Below, piece by piece: positions 29,285-38,804 of a stretch of DNA of 38,804 nucleotides. The position numbers and the translations under genes were made by a program. Position 1 is the stretch's first letter. Each line of letters starts with the position of its first letter. The notes below the pieces were generated by a model. It made no database searches and was not told where the DNA came from. It saw only the letters and a program-made list of their open reading frames with translations. The stretch comes from Mesotaenium endlicherianum (Eukaryota; Streptophyta; Zygnematophyceae; Zygnematales; Mesotaeniaceae). The DNA is taken from the NCBI GenBank assembly GCA_009602735.1, contig WELA01008278.1:7013-45816 (forward strand), given 5' to 3'.

Positions 29285-31791
29285 GCGGTTGCTTGCTCCG
29301 GGATGCAAGCATTCAAGCTCACTGGATGTGCTGCCACCCGAGTGCCAGGTGACCATCCTGGCAAAGCTGGAGTCGGGGCGCGACAGGGGCAACGCGTCGC
29401 TCGTCTGCCGGCGCTGGCTGGCCCTCACCGGGCTTGCCTTCACCTCTCTCGACTGGACATCGCACACCCTGCTCACGCAGCAGCTCAAGACCTTGACAAC
29501 CCCCGTGGCAGAGGAGCTGCCCAACGAGGCTGTGGCTGCGGCTTTCCTAGCGGATGAGCCAGCCATGGACATGGCAGTCGTGCCGGAGGGCGAGGCAGCC
29601 AGGGGACCTGCAGCTGTGAACGAGGACGCTGCTGTGGAGGTGGAGAGAGAGGAGGAGGGGGCAGTGGACCGGGAGGGCGACGGGGAGGGGCCGGAAGGCG
29701 AGGAGGGCAATTGCAGTGTTGAGGGGGCCATAGAGAAGGCAGAGGAGGAGACGGCAGCCATGGCCGCCGTGCTGGCCCGTCGTTTCCCCATGCTCCGGTG
29801 CTTTGCCCTCCAGGATTGCTATGGGGGGACGAAGAGGACGTTGACACCAAGGATGGCCCCAACGTCATCCTGGCCGTCGCTGCCGCCTGCCCCTGCCTCA
29901 AGACGCTCCACATAAGCGGCTATGGTGCGTCGGTGGCGGGCATCTTAGAGGAGGGCCTCCTTGCTCTAAGCAGCCATGGCATCCTCCTGCAGAAACTGAC
30001 GTGCTATTCACTGGCGTCAGCGGGCGTGGTCTCCGGCATCGCCGTCCACGGCCGCACTCTAACGGACCTGACTCTCACGGTGCAGTCCGTTTCGGAGCTC
30101 CACGCCGTGGCCGCCAGATGTCGCGCGCTGGTGCACCTCCAGGTGACAATAGTGTCAGGGTGGCACGAGGGCAGCACCTTCGCCAGGAACGCCGAGGGGG
30201 GCCCGGAGGCGGGCTGCTTGGAAGAGGCCCTGGCGCTCCTCCCTTGCCTGGAGAGCCTGTGTCTCGACCTGGGGGGCCCCAGATTATACGCGCCTGCGCT
30301 CCGCGCTTTCGGCTGCGCCGCTAGTCCCCGCCTCAAGAGGCTGACTGTGCACGTGCTTGGGAGCTCTGCGCCACCCGTGCGCTACAGGCGGGGGCAGCAG
30401 AGGTCGCTGCCAGAGCAGCTGATATCAGCGGCTATTCAGCAGCAGTGAAGAAGACGAAGAGGAGAAAGTGGACGTGGAGGGTGCAGGATGCAGCAGTGTG
30501 CCGCGGAGCGTGTGTCATCCAGGAGGAGGAGCGCGGTCAACGGGAGCTCTGGAAACTCTGATGGTGACTCTGCCCCCGACCCCGAGCAGGGCAAGGGTGT
30601 ACGTGCGCACGCTCCTGGCTTGCTGCCCCGCGCTCAAGACCCTGGGGCTCATCACGACGACCACACCTGCCGCCGCGCGTGCTGCGCTGGCAGTTGTGCA
30701 GCGGCGCCGCCACCTGGCACGTGGCCTTAGGAGCCTCACTCTATCCAATGGGTCCACCGAAGAAGACGATGACGTGGACCCAGGCCGAAATGACGACCAA
30801 GGTGAAGACCACGACGATGACCCCAATCATGACCAAGACCTTGACCAGGATGGTGACCAAGACAATGCCCACAATGATGGTGATTACGACGCTGCTGTTG
30901 AGGGCATGAACTGGGAGGCGATGCAGGTGTTGTTGACGCTGAACTTTAGGCAGGCAACGAAGCTGGTGCCGGTGGTGCCGGTGGTGCTGGTGCTGTTCCC
31001 GCTCTCCTTCTGCAGCCGCCACCGCCTCCTGACCAGGACCACCACGACCTGCAGCCCCGTAATGAAGGCAGCCCGGCGTTGAATCTGGGGCTGGCGCTTG
31101 GGCTGGGGCTAAGGGTGGGGGCCATGGCGCTGCCTAGTCTGGAGGTGCTTAAGCTGCACGATTATTATGTGAGTGACGCCGACATCGAGGTCATAGCCGG
31201 CAGGTGTCCCCCCGCCTCCAGAAGCTTTCCATCATGCACAGATTCCAGCAGGATAAGCTCACAGGGGCGGGCTTTGCAGCGGGGCCAGGGCTGCCGCATT
31301 TGCTGGTTCTGGAGGTTACAGGGTTGTGCAGCACAGGCATTGCAGGTGTTGCTGCGGGCTGCCCAAACCTGACGGAGCTTTGTGCCCTGCTCTCCTGCTG
31401 GTGCACCGAAAGCGCACGGCGCGCGTACACCCGCGCGCTCACGGGACTTATGCTTGCACAGAGCGCTCGCACTGTTTCTCCTGCTCTCGCTCCTGCTCCC
31501 ACTCCAACGGTTGGCTGTGCAACTTTTGCATTGCAGCTGGAGGTGCCGGCACTGAACCAGAGGGAAGGGCTGAGGAAGCAGACATTTTCGTACGGCGCAG
31601 AGTGTGAGTGGGGGCCGTTTGCAAAAGCTGTGGTGAACTTGGGCCTCAAGCAGTTCTGCGAAGCCCCTATTGCGTCCCGCACTGAGCTTGGCAACGACGA
31701 CAACGACAACAGCGACGGCGACGACAAGTACGACTTGCAGCTTTTGCTGATGTTGCAGACATATGAAGCTTGGGGTATTATCCGGATCTAG
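29244..31791 (+). CDS. F-box / leucine-rich-repeat protein (frame interrupted)
   Basis: Likely substrate receptor of an SCF-type ubiquitin ligase. The F-box is LDVLPPECQVTILAKLESG, then ASLVCRRWLALTG. After an acidic Glu-rich linker come LRR-like segments: CPCLKTLHISGYG, LLQKLTCYSLASAG, LTDLTLTVQSVSELHAVAAR, CLESLCLDLGG, RLKRLTVHVLG, CPALKTLGLI, LRSLTLSNGS, LPSLEVLKLHDYYV, RLQKLSIMH and LLVLEVTGLCSTGIAG. A D/N/H/Q-rich stretch lies at 30760-30900. It ends at TAG 31791. The frame changes near 29826 (six G), 30440, 30955 and 31207 (six C). Two of these are closed by adding one base to a homopolymer, which points to assembly error; very short introns are the alternative. The start is uncertain: the region before the F-box is a GT microsatellite and the true first exon may end elsewhere. 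Confidence 0.6.
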
Positions 31792-34274
31792 AATCCCAAG
31801 CCTGTCCTCGAAACTGACGGTGAGCATATGTAGAGTTTCTGCTTGAGGCACTCCTGAACCTGGTGGTTTAGATGAAGTCCACAATTCCACGGGGTACTTG
31901 GATGCATGAGATTGGCTCTCATGCCACAAATATTAGTGTTTGTTTCTTCATGTAAATAGCATTTTTTTGGGGGGAAACCACAGCACGAGTTAGGACCCCT
32001 TTGCTTTGCTAGGAAGACCGTTGGAAGGGCTGACTCATGTATGGGCAGCAGAATAAAGGGTGAGGGTTGAATACAACGTGACTGCAAGGAGCAATGGGGC
32101 AAGGGGGGAGAGGGCGGGGAGAAAAAGCAAAGCACAACACAACTTTCGTTGCACGCATCAGCACATCAGGGGTGCGCATACCTTCCCCGCCACAGAGCTG
32201 CCCCGTAGGTTTGAGAGATCAGTCGAGGGAGGAAAGAAAGAGGAGAAACTCCAGCTCCAGAGTTCTCTTAATACTCGATACATATGAAGCGAGGCAGTGA
32301 AGTGCCCCACTTGCATCATCTCCTTTTTAACTTCCTGCGAAAACATCATGCATGCTTACTATATCAGGTCGGTACAATGAATACCTGGGCCGTACATCCT
32401 GAGTGTGAGCATTGAGCCCTGCATGAAAATCTGTTTGATACTGCAACACATGGGGGAATACAGAGCAGGTATTGTTACTTCCAGGCGCTGATGGTATATC
32501 ATAGACTCGAGTAAATGCCGATTAGTGACTTTATGGAGTGATACAGCATCATACTTTCCTGCGTTCTAAGATGATATTGTAAACGGAAGCGAAGACCGAA
32601 GATGGGCATTCATCATCATGCTTGTCAATTGTTAAGACAGTGCGACTCTATACGCCTCCACGGCAACCACATGATAATCTCAGAGTTGAATACAGTGATG
32701 AAATAAAACCATGCATATTTGAGCAAATTGATAATCTATACATGTGAGGTGAAATTGACTAAACAGGTCAGGTCAGCTAAGTGCACTAAGAGTGGACTAG
32801 TCAAATTACCTTTGACTTGTCTAATCTAGATAGAGTGCGGGATTCTTGCACTAGATCTGTATGCTACCCAGCCTGTCAAGTCACCCAGGTCTTGTCTAAT
32901 CAGCTTCGTACTGTCACCTTGAAGCTGCTTGTTGAAATCAAGTAGTCACTCTACCGGCCAGCTCAAGCATTCATGTATCTACCGCTGCATTCATATTTCT
33001 ACAACAGCACTCATGCTGAAGTATAACCAAGGCTGATGGCTTACCTAGCGCACAAAACTTAGGAGTATGGTCCTCTCAACAAGTGAATGCTTCCTGAGAC
33101 ATGTTAAGCCCGGCTTTGCCCCTAGCCCTCTCTTGCCTTTACGTGGTGGTAGACGAGTCTGGTGCTTCCACACACGCTGATGCTGCACACATGACGGCTG
33201 AGGGCTGCTCGGAGGCCCTCAATCAGACCTCGAAACTTTGCATGATGATTGGTGGCAATGCGCCACACCCCACACTCACCTCCACCACCTGCGCATGCTC
33301 GTATGCAGGCACCCGGGGGAGAGACACTGTAGAAATACAGCAGCCCTTCAATAGGCAAAAATGGCAATGGCATGAACTTTGCCATTTTGGGTGCAAAGTG
33401 GCAAATATTGCTTGCACCTGAAAGTGTCGAAGAACGCGGATCTAAGAAAGAAACCTATGTATAGCAGCCAAAAATATGAAACGAGCTAAACAATGATGAT
33501 CTAATCATATCATTATAGTTCTGAGAACTTCCAGCAGTCCCGCTATACTACTACCTGGATGTTACAGTCCAAAGAGTACTTCCCTCCAGCTTCTTTTCTT
33601 GGTCTCACAAGTCATGTGTCAGCGGTGTTTGTCGCTAGAGCATGTGGAGCACGCGTGTAGGCTGAAACACCCCTGGTGGATAATTCCTGTACAGAAGCAA
33701 TTTCCAACCAACATGAACATCTACTGCAGCTCATTAGCATATTCCTCTCGACACTCTCTACAGCTTGTCATAGTGCACGGGGCTTGAGGTCAAGTCCACC
33801 CTTCAACTGCAGCTTCAAGCACGTCATTAGGAGCAGGTGCTGTCTTCCTTCATCGACATGGCCGGTCCAAGCAAAAATCGCTCAAGGAAAGTATGGTATA
33901 TGGGCAGCACCTTATGAAAGTAAAAGAGGTCCATGCAGTTTTTAGAGCTTTCCTATATATTCAAAAAAATGAAAATAAATCTAGTATCAACCATTATTAA
34001 AACCTGACCTGAACAAATAAGTTGCTATACCTACAAAACTTTGAACTCTCCCACATCAAACCCTGCTGCTTGCTGAGCTTCCCCCGTGCTGCTTCTGCTT
34101 TAATTGCTACTGCCACAGCCACTTATGTAACCTCCCCTTTCAACCACCACCATACTGCAGCTAGCTTCTGCTGCCACTTATGAACCTGCCCTCCCAGGCA
34201 CCAGAAGCCGGCAGCTGGCAGCTGGATCGCACAATCGCGCGCATCAGGCACGACGCACCCTCCAATTTTATTTC
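31792..34274. other. Intergenic between F-box gene and copper ATPase
   Basis: Convergent 3' ends of the F-box gene (plus) and the ATPase gene (minus) flank this 2.5 kb. It contains repeat copy R2. The frame at 33101-33421 has no motif. Nothing else is recognised. Confidence 0.5.
33529..33801. repeat. Dispersed repeat copy R2
   Basis: Direct-orientation relative of 26312-26532, about 50 bp longer because of internal insertions (for example around 33610-33660). The two copies bracket the F-box gene. Confidence 0.8.
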
Positions 34275-37200
34275 TCACTTCTGCACTTTGATGTACAGGA
34301 GGTCCGTGAGCTTCGGCCGCTTGTACGACTGCAGCAGCAGCGAGGAGCACACGACGCTGACGGACGACAGCGCCATGAGCGCGCCCGCCAGCCACGGCGG
34401 CAGACGCAGCATGAAGTACGGGTACGCCACGCCGGCAGCGAGCGGGATGGCCAGCACGTTGTAGCCCATCGCGAAGACGTAGTTGAGCTTGATGCGCGCG
34501 AACGTGCGCCGCGACAGGTCGATGGCCGTGATGACGTCCTCCAGGTTGCTGCGCATCAGCACGCAGTCCGCGGCCTCGATCGCGATGTCGGTGCCCGCGC
34601 CGATGGCGACGCCGAGGTCGGCCGCCGCGAGCGCGGGCGAGTCATTGACACCGTCGCCCACCATGGCCACCACGGCGCCGCCGGCCTGCAGCCGCCGAAC
34701 CGCGTCGGCCTTGCCGCCCGGCAGCACCTCGGCCATCACCTCCCGGATGCCCACCTGTAGGCGCGCGAGAGAGGACGAGCGGACGACGAGGGATGTCAGC
34801 GTCGAGCAAAAATTGTGTCCTCTGACAGGGTCTCACGCATGCACAAGTGTCGAGATCGTGAAGTTGCTAGCAATGTGCATTCAACTACTCACAGACATCA
34901 TCAGGATTTGAGCAGTGCCACGAGGAAACACAACACACTTCCTTCACACATCTATGCAGTTTCCAGAGCCGGTCTTCTTCTCTGCTACTCCCTCCGCAGT
35001 GCCCCTCCTATCCATAGCTCTCCAAGAGCCAGCAGGGATGACAGCGCCCAACCCACTTCAGCTGCCTGCACTGGAAGTGTTGCCAGGACAACCAACAAAC
35101 AGAGGAAGCCACTTGGCGTTTGCTCGTTTGCCACCACAAGGGCCCAAACAGTCGCTAGGAGTAGCCAGCCTGGCAGCAGCCGTCAATCTGACAGCCCCTT
35201 GTACTCAGGCAGAGGCACGCAAGCAAGCAGGCAGGCGGGCAGGCAGGAGTAGCAAGGCAGACAGACAGGAACAGACAGGCGAGACAGGCTGCACACATGA
35301 TCAACAGCTGGCGCCGATCGACAGCTGGTACGCGTGCTCATTGACAGCTGGCGCATGTACTGGTGCTGACCTCCTTGGCGACTGCCTTGGCGGTGCGGCG
35401 ATTGTCGCCCGTCAGCATCACGCAGCGGATGCCCATGGCCTGCAGGCCCTCCACCACCACCGCCGCCTCCGCCTTCAGGGGGTCGGAGATCACCACCACG
35501 CCCGCCAGCTGGCCGTCGACGGCCGCAATCACGCCCGTGCGCGCGCGCTCCTCCGCGTGCTCCAGGTAGGCCTCCACGTGCTTGGGGATCTCCACCGCGT
35601 TGTCCTCCATCAGCTTTCGGTTGCCCACCTGCCGCGGCCAAAAGAGGTCAAGAGACAGAGTGAGAACGAGCGAGCAAGCGCGTCAGCGCGTTCATCACAG
35701 TCGAGGCACACAGGCACGAACGCCCGCATAATCGGCAAATTAGCTCAACTGGCACCACAGACACACGCGGGTCGGGTCGCATGCCACTAGTTGTACTCAC
35801 GCCTATATATCACGACGCAAGAGAGGCACGTGATGCAGATGAGCCTGCATGACCAAAGCCGGCGGAAGGCACAAGAGACGAGAGCGTACGCGACAAAGCA
35901 GATGCGGGGAGAGAGAGCAAGGACGTGCCCTTGTCGGAAGGATGGGGCGGAGGGAGGGTGCCCACCAGCACTTGCTTGCCATCGACGGTGCAGCGCACGC
36001 CATGGCCAGCCACAGCCTCAAAGTGCGCGGCCTCCTGCAGCCAGCTCATGTCCTCTCCTGCCTTGCTGCTCCCTTGCTGCCCCTGCCCCACCGCGCCGGC
36101 ATCGCCGCTGCCGCTGGCCGCCGCCGCCACAGCTGCAGCGGCGGCGGTGTCGTCTTCCTGGTGGCCAGCGAACACAAAGTAGTGGCGGGCATAGTCCACA
36201 ATGGCGCGGCCCAGCGGGTGCTCGCTGTTGGCCTCCGCCGCCGCCACCAGGCCCAAAAACTCCGCCTGTTCCATGCGGGAGGCCGCCCCGCTGGAGCCCG
36301 AGAACGTCTTGGCGTTGGTCACCATTGGGCGGCCGCGCGTGAGCGTGCCCGTCTTGTCAAACACCACGCACGTCACCTGCAGAACCCAGGGGGATGGGAG
36401 GGGGGGGGGAGGGGCAAAGTCAGGCCCCGAGAGAGCCACGTGGGAAGAGAGAGAAGGAGAGAAAGGGGCGCATGCGCACATGCAGCGAGTCAGCCAGCAG
36501 ACGCGCCTCCATGGCGGAGCGATTACTGTGCGCTGGTACTGACACAACGGAGACTGAAGATGCTGCAGATACCACCAGAGTCCAAGCTCAGGGGGAGAGA
36601 AGGCAAGGAGCCAAGAGCCCCCAAGCCTGGTGCAGCGTGTGCGCGTGCGCGTGTGGGGCTAGCGCGCGTGTGAGGAAGTGGAGGGGAGGGCGCGCGCACG
36701 CTCTTACATTGTGGGCGCGCTCCAGGGCCTCGCCGCCCTTGATGAGGATGCCGTTGGTGGCGCCGATGCCCGTGGCCACCATGACGGCGGTGGGCGTGGC
36801 CAGGCCCAGCGCGCAGGGGCACGCGATGACCAGCACCGCGATCCCAAACAGCAGCGCAAACAGGAAGTGGTCGGTGCCGCGCGGCAGCCACGCGTCCGGC
36901 ACGCACCCCATGCTCCCCGCCATGAACCTGCACCCGCCCACGCCCACGCGCGCACGCCCACACGGACACACGTTATTAACGTCAGCACCACCTCACCAGG
37001 GTAACGCATCCACCTTGGGCCTCTCTCCCCCACCTTTCCATGTGTGGGAGATACTCTCAGCGATCACGTTCTGATCAGGAAAGGGGATGGGGGGCGGAGG
37101 GGGGGAAAAGGAAAGCACGAAGCAAGTCAGGGGGAGCTATCCCCTTCCCCGATGCCGACGCAAGTGGCTGCCACCCACGAGGGCCACAGCAAGGGAGTGC

Positions 37201-38282
37201 ACCACTTCTACACTTGCACACACTTCTCAGACGCTGCTGTGCTCTTGGCAACGCGGCTGCACCACTGGAAAAGACGGTATGCACGAGACTCCTCCCAGCC
37301 AGGGCTGCAAGCGCAACAGATGCATCCGGCCATGCTCCCGGCACTGGGATGGCAGGCAGGGCACACAGGGCAGGCAGGGAGAGAGAGAGGGAGGGAGGGA
37401 GCGAGGCAGGAAGGAGAGAGAACATGGGCAGTCGCACTCACCAGCAGAGCCACGTCATGAGGGCCAGCGCCACCACCACTGGCACAAAGATGCTCGACAC
37501 CTGGCAGCACAGGAAGCACACCACGCAGCCGATTATTGGGCCATGCTCTTTCGTAAGCACTTCCTCAAACCGACCAGACGCAGCCGGCTTAGCAAGCAGA
37601 CCCCCCTAGGGCTTCGAGGGGGCCGCTTGCTTCTCCATAGCGCTGCTGGTCATCCAACCCCACAGGCAGGAGGCAAGGCAGGCAGGCAGGCAGACAGGAA
37701 ACAGCCGCTGCCCGCTTGAAAGGCTGCCCGCGCATGTGGGCAAACAGACAAAACTGAAGAAAATAATTGTGCAGACACTCAGACATACGCAAGACAGGCA
37801 TATGGGCAGCCACACGGAAGGCGGGAGGGTAAACCCAGACTGCAAGCTCTCTCACAGGCAGTCAAGGGGAGCAAGGGCGGCCAGGGGGGTAGATAATAGG
37901 CAGGGAGAAAGGGGGCCAAGCCCCCTCTGGGAAGGTGGATGGATGGAAGGGCGTACATAGTCGGCAAACTTCTGGATGGGCGCCTTGGACATCTGCGCAG
38001 TCTCCACCAGGCGCACAATCTGCGCCAGCGCCGTGTCGGCGCCCACGCGCTCGGCGCGCACCTGCAGCGTGCCGCTGAGGTTGATGGTGCCGCCGATGAC
38101 GGTGGCGCCGACGGCCTTGGGCACGGGCGCGGCCTCGCCCGTGAGCATGCTCTCGTTCACGTGGCTCTCGCCCGCCGTCACGCGCCCGTCGGCCGGCAGC
38201 TTGGCGCCGGGGACCACCTTGAGGATGTCGCCGCGCTGGATGAGCTGCGCGTCAATGGCGCGCTCGCTCGCCACCTTGCCGT
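34275..38282 (-). CDS. Cu+-transporting P1B-type ATPase, C-terminal part (HMA5/RAN1-like)
   Basis: Pumps cytosolic Cu(I) across a membrane with ATP. Six minus-strand exons join in phase: 38282-37957, 37500-37442, 36927-36708, 36376-35966, 35628-35371, 34754-34275 (TGA). Exon 1: actuator domain, [18 protein letters not shown] and [11 protein letters not shown]. Exon 2: helix [19 protein letters not shown]. Exon 3: metal-site helix [19 protein letters not shown] with CPC (36813-36821), typical of Cu pumps. Exon 4: phosphorylation motif DKTGTLT (36344-36358) and nucleotide-domain SEHPLG, with an Ala/Gly-rich insert of about 40 residues. Exon 5: [10 protein letters not shown] and [13 protein letters not shown]. 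Exon 6: [20 protein letters not shown], then [20 protein letters not shown] and a last helix ending [13 protein letters not shown]-terminal metal-binding domains and the first helices lie beyond the window. The first codon of exon 1 is split. Confidence 0.93.
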
Positions 38283-38804
38283 CTGCAACAGCAACAGCAG
38301 CGGCAGCAGCAGCAGCAGCCAGGAGCAGCAGCAGCATGTCAGGTCAGCAGAGGCGGCAGCGGAAGCGGCAGAGGTAGCTGCAGCGGCAGCCAGTAACACG
38401 CCAGCACTCCAGCAGCAGCAGCAGCAGCAGCAGCAGCCAGCAAGTCAGTCAGCCAGCACCAGCAGCAGACATCCACGTCAGCCACCGAACAAGCGAGTGA
38501 GCGAGCGAGCACTCCAGCCAGACGAGCCGTGCGTCGCCGCAAGCTCTGCAAGAGTGAGAAGACACATCACCAAGCAAGCAAGCAATCAAGCGCCTCTCTG
38601 CTCCCTTTCTCCCTCCTTCTCTCCCTTCCCTCCCCACCTCGTATCAAGCCCCGCTGGCGCAGAGAGACTTGTCCCATTGCCAGCTGCAGCAGGAGCGGCA
38701 ACACCTTCCAAAATGCGCACAACGGCGATATAACATCTGAGCTGTGCCGCAAAGGACAAGCACAATTCAAGGACAGGCCCCAGCATTACCCCCTGGACCC
38801 CCCC
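38283..38804 (-). other. Intron of the copper ATPase gene (partial)
   Basis: Upstream of the acceptor CAG at about 38283-38285 (minus strand). It holds GCA/GCAG microsatellites (38287-38335 and 38411-38440) and CT-rich runs. No in-phase exon resembling the preceding part of the ATPase was found before the window ends. Confidence 0.6.
38287..38440. repeat. GCA/GCAG-type microsatellites
   Basis: Runs of GCA units (for example 38411-38440) and GCGGCA/AGCAGC variants. The same motif class fills other introns of this gene (GGCAGGCAGGCAGG at about 37670-37695). Open frames across it encode poly-Ala/Leu/Gln and are artefacts. Confidence 0.8.

Noticed and set aside
33101-33421. 106-codon plus-strand open frame
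   Set aside because: No motif, no splice context, lies beside a dispersed repeat in intergenic DNA.
35849-36673. Long plus-strand frames opposite the copper ATPase
   Set aside because: They are antisense shadows of GC-rich exons. The minus frame carries DKTGT, CPC and GDGVND with correct splice phases.

Overview
The window is eukaryotic nuclear DNA. Host genes are split by GT-AG introns, most introns are 0.3-1 kb and rich in CT, GT, GCA and GTGCCx microsatellites, and exons are GC-richer than the intergenic DNA. A Kir-type potassium channel, a P1B copper ATPase, and a Ty3 retrotransposon carrying a cytosine methyltransferase plus a PHD finger together suggest a green alga, possibly on the streptophyte side. 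Species cannot be read from the sequence. A single N inside a poly-C run and several one-base homopolymer frame breaks indicate a draft assembly.

Layout. 1-1397: right end of an LTR retrotransposon (internal DNA, polypurine tract, 3' LTR). 2607-12330, plus strand: a multi-exon inward-rectifier-like K+ channel gene rebuilt here exon by exon; thirteen exons are placed, eleven of their twelve direct junctions are in phase or lead into the pore, and only the turret/pore-helix part is unresolved. 13135-25713: a 12.6 kb Ty3/gypsy-type element with Gag and zinc knuckle, a retropepsin remnant, a long Pro/Arg/Ala-rich region, a C5-cytosine methyltransferase, reverse transcriptase, RNase H, a DDE integrase and a C-terminal PHD finger. 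Its terminal repeats are arranged A-coding-B-A-B, flanked by the 6-bp duplication TACATG. A 339-bp MITE with an 8-bp target duplication sits inside the integrase and its removal restores the frame. Five in-frame stops in the pol frame are all TAG. 25720-29200: AT-rich DNA with no secure gene. 29244-31791, plus strand: an F-box/leucine-rich-repeat gene whose frame changes several times. 31792-34274: no secure gene; it carries a second copy of a 0.25 kb dispersed repeat also seen at 26312. 34275-38282, minus strand: the C-terminal six exons of a Cu+-transporting P1B-ATPase (HMA5/RAN1 type), whose 5' end lies beyond the right edge.

How the parts relate. The channel, the F-box protein and the copper pump are unrelated host genes. 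The central element is the notable system: one mobile element that encodes, besides the usual replication enzymes, a putative DNA-methylation writer and a putative histone-tail reader. This copy looks old (diverged repeats, stops, nested MITE, altered methyltransferase motif IV).
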